From positions 1-22,500 of the forward strand of contig ADNK01003312.1 of NCBI GenBank assembly GCA_000320545.1: a stretch of 22,500 bases of DNA, given 5' to 3'. Of this stretch, positions 1-9,816 are shown piece by piece. This DNA comes from Bigelowiella natans CCMP2755 (Eukaryota > Cercozoa > Chlorarachniophyceae). Both the position numbers and the translations under genes were made by a program. Under the pieces are notes generated by a model, which saw nothing but the letters and a program-made list of their open reading frames with translations, did not search any database and had not been told where the DNA came from. Each line of letters begins with the position of its first letter. The first letter of the stretch is position 1.

Positions 1-561
1 TATGTTAGGGCCAAGGTAAATCTGAAGATCGAGAAATAAACAAGAACCTTCTGGGGTGGCGTTGCAAAGGTTACCGAGAGGAAGGGGAGGAAGCAGTACT
101 ACATCTATGATGGGAACAGGGTCACCTTGCGCCACATCAGTCACCTAAAGAATTATGATATCGGTGAGAAGCTCCTAGAGGATGTTAAAGTAAACCCTAC
201 TGTGTGGGAGCGAGCAATGCCTTGTTTAGGACCCCGACCTAAGTTCGATGTGGAATATGGAAACAATAAGGTCAGGGTGAACGACGATTGGCGCATGAAG
301 ATTGTCTATCTAGGCTACCCTGGATTACGAAATATGGAGAGGGTAGCTATGAAAATAAAGGACGGAAAATATCAGCTACTCTACCTAGCTGTTCCCGACT
401 TACCCTTTGAGCACTGGTATAAGGTCCTGGGGGACCTTGATGCAGAGGGCTGGTATGGACACGAACCTAAGGACGAAGGTGAGTTCTGGGTAAGCGACAA
501 AGGAGATAAGGTTAGAGAGGAATCTATTACCTGGTGGTTGGTGAAGTTCCGAAAGCGATGA
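1..561 (+). pseudogene. Ty3/Gypsy-like retrotransposon polyprotein, integrase C-terminal end (fragment, interrupted)
   Basis: Reading frame 1 is open from the left edge except for one TAA at 37-39, and it ends with TGA at 559-561. After the stop the frame reads FWGGVAKVTERKGRKQYY, then a YDGNRV turn and HISHLKNYD. This has the pattern of the SH3-like C-terminal domain of Ty3/Gypsy integrases (hydrophobic strand, basic linker, xDGxxV turn, H-x-x-H-L-K-x-Y). The remaining 130 residues are a charged, Trp-rich tail that I do not recognise. The frame is followed by a polypurine tract and a candidate LTR, as at the 3' end of such elements. The TAA suggests an inactive copy, unless translation starts downstream or the base is an assembly error. 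Reverse transcriptase, protease and most of the integrase would lie left of the window. The class call is fairly safe; the clade is not determined. Confidence 0.6.
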
Positions 562-604
562 AGGTCTAAGGGAATAAGGAAGGAAGGAAGGAGCAACGTG
601 ACTT

Positions 605-612
605 GGGGGAGG
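605..612 (+). other. polypurine tract of the retrotransposon
   Basis: An all-purine run (GGGGGAGG) lies 44 bp after the polyprotein stop and directly before a TG dinucleotide. This is the position where plus-strand priming occurs at the 5' edge of a 3' LTR. Confidence 0.5.
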
Positions 613-647
613 TGTAGCGCGTACCACTACGCGGGCACAAGTCACGT

Positions 648-669
648 GCGACAACAAAGGGGTTGTCGC
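648..669 (+). repeat. perfect 8-bp hairpin in LTR
   Basis: GCGACAAC (648-655) and GTTGTCGC (662-669) are exact reverse complements around a 6-nt AAAGGG loop. It lies just downstream of a smaller CGCGTA/TACGCG hairpin at 618-633. Confidence 0.8.
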
Positions 670-710
670 GGATATAGAATATAGATAACGTAGATATTAA
701 TACAGCATAG

Positions 711-768
711 GCACGTGGGTTCCGGCGGGACTCATGGCAGCACACCGGAAGTGTGCTGCCCCACGTGC
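711..768 (+). repeat. nested hairpin in LTR (10-bp inner and 8-bp outer stems)
   Basis: GGCAGCACAC (736-745) pairs exactly with GTGTGCTGCC (751-760) around a 5-nt loop. Outside it, GCACGTGG (711-718) pairs exactly with CCACGTGC (761-768). The outer stem encloses the inner one with an asymmetric 17-nt bulge on its left side. Confidence 0.8.
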
Positions 769-773
769 GGCGG

Positions 774-796
774 CATTCGCGAAAGCTTCGCGAATG
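774..796 (+). repeat. perfect 10-bp hairpin in LTR
   Basis: CATTCGCGAA (774-783) and TTCGCGAATG (787-796) are exact reverse complements separated by AGC. It lies 20 bp upstream of the first AATAAA. Confidence 0.85.
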
Positions 797-944
797 ATTA
801 CGCAGTGCACGATTTAATAAAAATATAATCTTTAATAAAAATAAACACAACTCTTCAAAAGGAAGCAAACGTGCCTTTCCCCCCCCCTGCCTACTTGTGC
901 ACGTAGCGCCTCGGCCTGTGAACACCTTACGCGCAACATCTACA

Positions 945-2819
945 CCACGGTGCTCTTGCTTGCTGGACCCTTGCTTATGGGAATGCGATACCAACGCTTA
1001 CAATTCCACTTGATCGTGATGTTACGAAGAGTTTCAAGGGTTTCGTAGTTCAGAGGATTGTAACAACCTGGGGGGAGCAGTTACTCGAAACCGCAACTTT
1101 TCTTGACGATCAATGAAAATTTAAGATTTAGAAACTATCAGAAAATCGCATGTTTTTTTATTTATCGATATTTTTTCTTCTATTTCGAAGTTTTTAATAT
1201 GTCGTCGATATTATTTATGGGCTTATTTTGATTAAAGTAAAAATGTTCGATTAGAATGGTGGGTACATGTCGCCTGCCTGAAGATACGGGACCATTGGCA
1301 AGAATTCAAAATGTACATTGAGTTCTTGATGCGACAAGTATTCTATGCTATCGCAAGTCGTTTAACCAATGCAATTCTCCTTCACAGAATTATAATCAAA
1401 TTATTTAGCGTCCAGTTGCCCGACAGCCGTAGAATAGATGGGTCATTTTCGTCTGTTATTGGTAATCCAGATTGTCTCTATTGCAAGAACACCGTAAAAC
1501 TAACAAAGAGAATCTTTATGAAATCTGGCTTCTTCGAAATACGGGTGTTCGAATGTCAGATTTTTCTAAGAGACGAGTGGAGATTTTGTGAGATTTTTCC
1601 AATTTTAAGCTAGAAATGCCTGTCGCTTCAAGAAAATTCATAGGATTTTCGTGCTATGACATCCCTGCTCGGGGTTACAAACTAGACAAAGCGTTTCCCC
1701 AGATGGGTTTCAGCGTTTCGAAAATGCACGAAGTGCTTGCCAGCTTTCCTTGGAGCTGGTTGTTGGGGGAAGCAAAAAGAGGTATCACTTTCGAGGATCC
1801 TCTCAGCTGCATCATTGGAACAGCTTCATTCATTCATTCGTTCATTCGTTCAGGATGAAAGACTCCATCCGCTTTGGCGGCACAGTTGAAGTCAGCCTGC
1901 AGTCCATGGAAAGGGCGGAAATCAGCGCTCTCCATGCTTCCAGTTTCCGCGATCGAGTCACATGGTTTTTTCCTGAGTGACCATGCAGAGATGGCGATGA
2001 TCTGGTGATCGTTGATCGATCTCCCTTTAGCCTCACTTGAACATGCATTGACATCACCCGGCACGCGTGGCATGCTAGCATGGCTAGATGGGGACATGTC
2101 ATTGTCATGCAACAACCCATCTAGCCATGCTCATGCCTCTACATTGTCTCATGTAACAACTTGTGTCTCCACAGCAGCATTGCAAAAGTTGCATTTTAGT
2201 CATTGTCATTGCATTGTGTTGATGCAGCAACATCAGCCTGTCGATCTGGTGAATGTCCTCGCGGCTTGAGTGATGTGGATTCAAACAAGCTTCCTTTTTT
2301 TTCCCCACTTGTCTAGTTGTGCATGCACTTGCCACGGATCAAAATGAACACGATTGTCAATGGCATCACGCACACGTGCCTGAATCATGAGAGTCACAAG
2401 CTAGCAAGCGCGAAATTCCATCCCTACGACCTGTTTGGTCATTGCTAGATTGGCACTCTAGCTAGCTTTAGCTACATCTACATGACATCATGCTAGCACG
2501 CACGCATTATCGAACAATGCCTGCACGGCTTCTAGAATTCATAATGTGTTGCATCGTATTGCCACTGTGAAAAATGTCGCAATGTTACGTTGTCGACGAT
2601 CATGTAAGAAAATATTCACACAGAAATGTACGCTATTGTTGGCTACGCGTGATGGCATTGAGATCTTGCGCATGAGCCAGGATCATTTCTGCACCCTACG
2701 GCATCGAATATAACAGGTAGTATTGTGTGTATATGTGTGTAGACGTTATTGCACAAACCCATACATGGTGTGGTGCTTAGCATGTGAATGTCGTATGTAT
2801 GCCAGCAGTCACTGAAATT
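945..2819. other. intergenic region without a recognisable gene
   Basis: I see no exon chain or protein motif here on either strand. Open frames at 1311-1613 and 1616-1858 have no recognisable motif and coding-poor composition. The region holds a CATT tetranucleotide run (about 1825-1851) and, from about 2040 to 2540, DNA dense in GCATGC-, GCTAGC- and TGCATG-like words. It should contain the 3' UTR of the minus-strand oxidoreductase, whose stop is at 2820. Confidence 0.5.
2077..2131. repeat. 16-bp perfect inverted repeat
   Basis: AGCATGGCTAGATGGG (2077-2092) is the exact reverse complement of CCCATCTAGCCATGCT (2116-2131), with a 23-nt spacer. The left arm overlaps the 12-bp palindrome CATGCTAGCATG (2071-2082). 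It could be the end of a small non-autonomous element or a cruciform/hairpin site. No flanking duplication was identified. Confidence 0.8.
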
Positions 2820-2950
2820 CTAAATAGCATTTATGATATAGTATGATGGCACCACCTTTTCAGCAATCATGAAAGTCGCAGCTTGCGTATTGCCTAAGAA
2901 GCAAAATGAAAATAAAACATACACACACACACACACACATACACACACAC

Positions 2951-2997
<47 letters not shown>

Positions 2998-3480
2998 ATA
3001 CGAGTGTGTTGTGTGTGCTTATTTATTTTAAAAATGAATTCATTTTACAGAACGCCTGAACATTACAGGCCTTTAGGCAACTTTATATGATTTATGCAGT
3101 GATAGGACCATTGGGTATGATTGGCATAACGGAGGCATCGATAACACGAAGATTCTCGACCTAAGAACAACCACAAGACTCACAATTTGCCACTCATTTG
3201 AATGCACAAGTACACCCACAAAATACTAGTAACGTTTTTTTGGATACATAAATCAAAAGTAACACACACACACACACATAAACAATATTTCTTATAGAAA
3301 GAGTAAAGGGGAGCGAGGGAAAAGATGTTCTAGTGAATATTGCTACATTATGCACTTTGAGCTCTGGATTGACCACTGACATCGGATCATGCCTACCCCC
3401 CAACAACACCGCCAACAGCACCAAACCATCCACTCAAGCCCCCTCCAATTCACACATACAAATAAAATTTAGACATATTG

Positions 3481-3519
<39 letters not shown>

Positions 3520-4880
3520 TACAATATGGCAGAAAATTCAACCAATTGAGCCTTTATTTGAATGCTGACCTGCTTCCCATTTTGCAGGTGCCTACAGGAT
3601 GATATCCTGTATCGACGTTGGCTCGTACCTTCAAGAAGAGTTTTATGATAAAATGAAACTCTTAAGGATTGGCAGGTCCACCACCATGATCTCATCATCC
3701 CACCCCTTGCCAACACACATGACTACGCACATTTGTGATAGATGTTCTGCGGAACAAAAGCGGCGAGAAATTCTTCCCGATTGGAACGGGCTATTTGTTG
3801 ATTTTGAACACCGTTATTTCGCACTCTTTGTTGCCGGCTGGTACAGTTGTTTTGGGGGCAATCACCCTCATCATTTTCTAGCTATTAATAGCATCAGCTC
3901 AATACAACATTAGCAACATGCGATGGTGTCTACCCAATCCTCCAATTCTTTGTCAGTCGAGACCTGAATCGGTAGCAGAGGGGGAGGGAGGGGCATTGAA
4001 TAACCCGATGGATAACATGAATTCGGGAAGATGCAGAAGGGGAGCGCCGGATGGAGAGAAAGCAAAAGCTATGGCTTAGAGAGAGAATAGAGAATTTGTT
4101 GGACTTTGATTTTGAAAGGAATCGTTACTGAGCAGATGATTGAAACATACGTCTTTTCCAGGCTGAAGCTCCTCCCCTCGAATGCCCTCAAATGCCTTCT
4201 GTGAAACCACCTAAGAGCCACAAGACGAGGCGTTATTTGTCGCTTCGATCTCCTCCTCAACGAGTTGAACTACAGTGCTTTTGACAGTAATAACACACTA
4301 CTTGCGGCACCTTTCTGCATATCTTAATGCCCTCCACAATTGAATCTAAATCGCGTCTGTCGGATAGATACCTGAAGATATCAACGACGACGACGATGAT
4401 GATGATGATGGTTTTCGCTACTACTACTTCTCATTTTCGTTACCATATCTCAAGCATGATTGGCTTGTTATTGAAGCCATTATTGGCTACTATTGAAAAG
4501 AGACTTACTTTGGGTCGATTAAGGGCTTGTCTTTGGCGTTAATGCTTCTCAGACGAATAGTCCCTTAACATATTTCAATTAAGTGCCAATATGCAAGATA
4601 GAAACACCCCCCCCCCCCCCCCCCCCCCTTCCTATTGGAGTTGAAAGTAGGGAAAATTGACGGATGTCATTCCTTCCTTTTCCCTGTTGTATACTACACG
4701 CTATTCACACCTCGGCTCTTAGGAGTGACCGCGTGAGGTTTCAAGTTGAACCCCGTCGAGACTGGAGGCTCTAGCAGCAGCAGGAGCAGCATGTGACCAG
4801 ATATGTAAGAAGACAAGAAGAATCGTACCAGGAAAACAAATGCATGAGGTGGGTATTCACGCACACACACAGTACACAAC

Positions 4881-4919
<39 letters not shown>

Positions 4920-5590
4920 AGATGCATACCAAGGAGCAAATCTGCATTGGAACGAACGTGATCCTGAGCGATTCGTAGTTACAATGATACGTCAGTTAGC
5001 ACTTCTTACGAGCAAAAGAATACTCTCTTCCGTGGATTTCAACAGAACGGTCAAATCGATTCTGTTTGAGAGTACTCTCGGAAGAAATCCAAAACATCTT
5101 TTTCAAATATGCACATGCCAATACTGCTACATAACGACGGGTACAGCAGCCCTGTGAAACACTGATTCTCAGATATGTGCCGCAGAAGGGCAGGACACCG
5201 TTCATATTCTTGAAATAATAGGCTTTGATGTTGAGGAGTTGTTTCAAAACAGCTTTCTTCCTCCTCCTCCTCATCATCATCATCGTCTTCTTCTTCTTCA
5301 CCTTCTGTTTCGTCTTGATAGTTATACAACAATGTACCTGTTGGATTTGAATATCCGGGGGTCCTGTGCTGTTGCGACTGGTAAACAAGACAGTGTTTTC
5401 AGCGAAATGAATGGACACTAGCCTTCAATTTCACGACGAATATCACGTATGGTTTATTCTCTACCCCCCCCCCCCCCCTCCCCCTATGCTCTCTCCCACA
5501 AACAGGAACACTCGTAGGCGAATGGAGAAACCTTGAGGCGTACAGGTTGGCCTCCACGTGTGAAAACAGATGCATGGGATTTAGTCCTGC

Positions 5591-5641
<51 letters not shown>

Positions 5642-6009
5642 GTGACGATGATGATGATGACGATGATGGCTACGTGGTTACTTCATGTATAGAGATTCGT
5701 TCTGTCGCCTGGAAATATGTTTCACAATAAACGGGAGCAGCATGCGAACGACTATCTTCAAAACAAATGTCCGCCGGTCAAGCGACTCGTTTCACCCGGC
5801 GATGAGGACAGAAAACCGTCGATGTTTCCCGTTGGGACGTGTCAGAACGCATTACGCGATAGCACGTATTTTGCTCACTCTTTCAGCTAATGCGCACCTG
5901 CAAGCTTTGACTCCCATTTACATGCAACACGGGGATGGTCGACTAAGTTGCTTCCAACGCCTTTCGAATGGAGAATGGAACTGCTCAGTAATTCATGAGA
6001 ATGCATATG

Positions 6010-6051
<42 letters not shown>

Positions 6052-8122
6052 ACACACTCTTGCACAATACCAAACGCACTCATACGAAAAATGTACGTGC
6101 ATATAATGTATATATTTTAAGCAGACGAAGGACCTCTGAGAGCTACTTTGGGCTCTATGCCAACCTGTAGATTATCGCTGCCTTTAGTATCTTTGTCTTC
6201 TTCTTCTTCATCATCATCATCATCACCACCACCACCACCATTAGTTCTAACAGATATAAAGCAAACAACACGCATAATGTCTATTCAGAAACTAAAAACA
6301 CTGTCGTACCCCCCCCCACACACACATATATTGATTAATTCGCGAATTCTTGAAGATAAAGGGGTAGGGGGGGGAAGCTGAAACACCTCTCTCAAGTGCG
6401 AAGGAGGACCTATACCGCTCAGAAGAAGAATCTACAACAACATACATGATGAGGAAATATCTCCAACATTAGCAGCCAACAAGGCATAGCACTAGCGCAC
6501 CTGTGGAGACCCGATGACGCCAGCAGAGAGAATTATCTTTGTAGAGTAATAGAGAAGGCAATGTATATTTGATATGGAATGTGTCTCATGGTGCTGAGCC
6601 GCCTCTAGCTATCACGGCTGTACCTCGTTACGTGCTAAAACAAGATGCTTCTTGTCGGTTCTGTCCGTATAGGTCACCTGGCATTCGCGACATATGTGAA
6701 TGAGCAATATCAAACCCCACGAAGAGAACGCATTGCGCTTGCCAGAATGTAGAGAGAAGGAAGAATATGAGAGCGGGAGATTGCGTCTTTGCTGAAGTGC
6801 GAGAGAAGCTAATGGCGCGTGTCATCATCCTCTGCCATGCATCTAACCCTCAAACATAATCGCCGCCATCCAACACCACCAACATGTGAGTCATCATTTG
6901 CATGAAAGAGTTCTGAATACCCCAATAGCCTTTTGGACGCCCCCTCCATGATTTCCAGTGAGAAATATTCCTAAATTGAGTGGGTTTGTGCGCGTGTATG
7001 GTAGGCGAGAGAATAGTACCACAGGATGTAAAAATGCGTGCATATACTCAACGGTAGACTCCCTCATTGCTAATGCCCCATGCCCTGAGAGCAATTTTAC
7101 GTATATATCGCCACACCTGTAACAAGGCTGTTTGGCCTCACGTGCAGCTTGGGAGATTCCAACTGCTCAAGTTATCATTCAGTCACTTACAAAAAACCAC
7201 AGAGTGTAAATATATAAATATATTACGATTTTCGATAAGAATGCTCTTGAGGCCGTGACCTGAAGACAAAATAGACTTTCACGTTGAGCTATTAAAGGAG
7301 AATTGCCTCTCGCAATACGACATGTTTCGAGTCCTTGATGGTTTTGTATGCTATGTGAGGTGTATGCTCTAGTACCCTGTGGCCAGTATCGTCGCGGATA
7401 TACACCTGCATTTTTGCGTTTTGCAGCATTGTTAGCATTTTCTCTCTCAAACTACAATCTCTACTGAACAACTAACAAATGAAGGGGGAGTGGGGGAGGA
7501 GGGGGGGGGGGGGGCTGTCCTTTCTTTTTTCCTTTATTTCTTTATGATTTCCTATCTATCTCCGGCGGAGGTTCTCCGTGCCCATGTGCGGTTTTGTTTT
7601 CGCTGCTGGTAGATCGGCATACCTGGTATATCTGAACGCCGTCCTGAGGAGTGATAAGGGAGTTCTGGTCTTCGTTATCTTCAAACCCTGCTTGCACACA
7701 GGCCTGGCAAGGAAACAACCCGTTATACATGGGCGCCTCCTCTCAGCGTCTGCATAGAGTTGGCAGCAAAAGCAGAGGGATATCCCTCCGGTCTGTTCTG
7801 ACCTTGTGAAACGCCGTCGCTATGGGAGAGAGCTGCGCCTTTGGGATATCTGATACGCGAACGTCACCTAGGAACATGTACAGGAGGAGGATCTTACATC
7901 TTGCTTCAATCGATCGAGGAAATATTGACCGAATAAATCGGAGTGAGAGAGAAAGAGACAGGGAGGGAGAGAGGGGGGGAGGAGGGGAGGCGCGTCGTCT
8001 TCATGATGAAGCTAACAGGTGCTATGGAAGAGCTCTCTCACCGCCTTTCCCATGGGCTGTAGAGGACCCTGATGTTGTGAAGCAAAATCCATTCAAACAC
8101 ATGCACGAATGCACGTGCTACT

Positions 8123-8153
<31 letters not shown>

Positions 8154-8736
8154 ACACGTGATATGCTACAGGATATGCTCTAAATGATCAGCAATCGAAC
8201 CTCTTGAGTTGTCCTCGTAGCGCTTGAAATACGGCAGCGCCTCATCAGCACTCCATCTGATAGAGCATACCCACCACCCATTCATCAACCCACCAGCAGA
8301 GTACAAGGAGGATCATCAGAAATCAACGGCGGCACTGCATGTTCTCCATCGCATGACGATGTTCTCTCGTCATCTACATATCAAGGTCACTGCGGTGATA
8401 AACAGCTAAAATGAAGGGCCTTCGATCGTCTCTTGGCTTTGCATACCCGAAAGCGCCATTTGCAGCCCATTGGTCATAGATCTCTCTCGCGCCCCTGTAA
8501 GGACACAAGACGCGTTGCTCACCAAGGGAAATGTACGTGAAGGAGACGAAAGTCAATATCAGCGTATTGTATATATGTGTTGTGCACGCCGTTTTTCTTT
8601 TTTATGATCATCTATATCAACAAAGGAGAGAAGAGGCAAGCTGTTAGAAAGATGCTGATTCTTCACCGGTTGAACAACATGCCATTCACGAGAGAGGTGC
8701 CTCCAACACCGCGTCCTATATGTTAGCACACACACG

Positions 8737-8791
<55 letters not shown>

Positions 8792-9140
8792 GAACATAAA
8801 CACTATCAGAAGTAGATATCGAAGCAATAGAGGTGTGATTGATTGTTTCCCGTTGTCTTCATCATCGTTCTATCGTCCACGCACCTCGTGTGCAGCGAAT
8901 GTGCCTTATTATGCGTTATTTACGAGTGAAAAGGGGCGGAGAGGGAGAGATCAGAGGGCGTTAAGAGAGAGATATTTGTGAGCAGAAAGACGGTCGTGTG
9001 GTAGGCAGTAGCAGTAGAAGTAGTAGTGCTAGTGGAAGTAATAGTCGTTGTCATAGTACTACTACTACTACTACTAGTAGTGAGATAAACGTAATGTACC
9101 TGTCCCCACAATGAGGCTGCTCAACTGTCGCATATCTGCA

Positions 9141-9176
<36 letters not shown>

Positions 9177-9228
9177 AATGCTGATATATCACCAATTGAA
9201 GATGAGTGATGGGGAAGGGAGGGGGGTG

Positions 9229-9285
<57 letters not shown>

Positions 9286-9778
9286 GGAAGAGGGGGGAGA
9301 GGCAGAGAGGTTGAGTAGTAGTAAATCCAACCCCCAATTGAGCGTTGTGGCGAAAGCAGCGCCATATTTCATCGGATCATGGACGGAATCGTTCAAATCC
9401 TCCTAAAATATACAAAATCAGCAGCAGCAGCACATATACCATAAGAAGGTACATGGATAGCAAGGACAAAAACAGAACATAACAACGGTAGGTGGTCACC
9501 GCAGAGAACTCACAGAAGAAACATGCACTAGATCTTCCTCCTCATGTCATTGTATTGACTGATGAGCAACCACACCTTGAGCGAGTCTCCAGCCTCCAGG
9601 ACCACCACATTATAACCTTTTACAAAGGGGTGATTGCAGATTAGCAGTGCCCTATAGCACTAGATTCCATGCAGATGACCAAGATGTTGTATTCACTGCT
9701 ACATACTACCGTTCTCAGAGAGCCGATTTGCTACTAAACATCCAGCGCTAAGATGAATCAAAAGTTGATGCTATGTAA

Positions 9779-9816
<38 letters not shown>

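Larger units (their letters stand above)
613..944 (+). repeat. candidate 3' LTR of the retrotransposon
   Basis: The interval starts TGTAG right after the polypurine tract and ends CTACA, a perfect 5-bp terminal inverted repeat of the TG...CA type. It contains three AATAAA hexamers (816-821, 834-839, 840-845), suitable for the R/U5 polyadenylation signal, and an AT-rich stretch near 671-700. The first 190 bp carry several perfect hairpins, listed separately. The 5' LTR is outside the window, so the right end is inferred. An alternative end is the TAACA at 1061-1065. No target-site duplication can be tested. Confidence 0.45.

Noticed and set aside
2869-3090. Plus-strand frame through the CA/CT repeats (THTHTH..., SLSLSL...)
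   Set aside because: A translated microsatellite, as with the many HTHTHT, VCVCVC, REREREM-like and YIYIYI frames in the window.
3089-3108. Oxidoreductase ending early at PNGPITA-stop (TAA about 3089)
   Set aside because: A donor at 3108 joins in phase to [12 protein letters not shown] at 2893, the expected family C-terminus. The early stop is intronic, although retention would give a truncated form.
5051-5332. Minus-strand open frame with a long Asp/Glu run
   Set aside because: The acidic run comes from a GAA/GAT triplet repeat in an intron of the oxidoreductase (4964-5337). The flanking real exons are in other frames.
8374-8556. Stand-alone 60-codon gene with [14 protein letters not shown]
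   Set aside because: It is oxidoreductase exon 9 read through both splice sites, not a separate gene.
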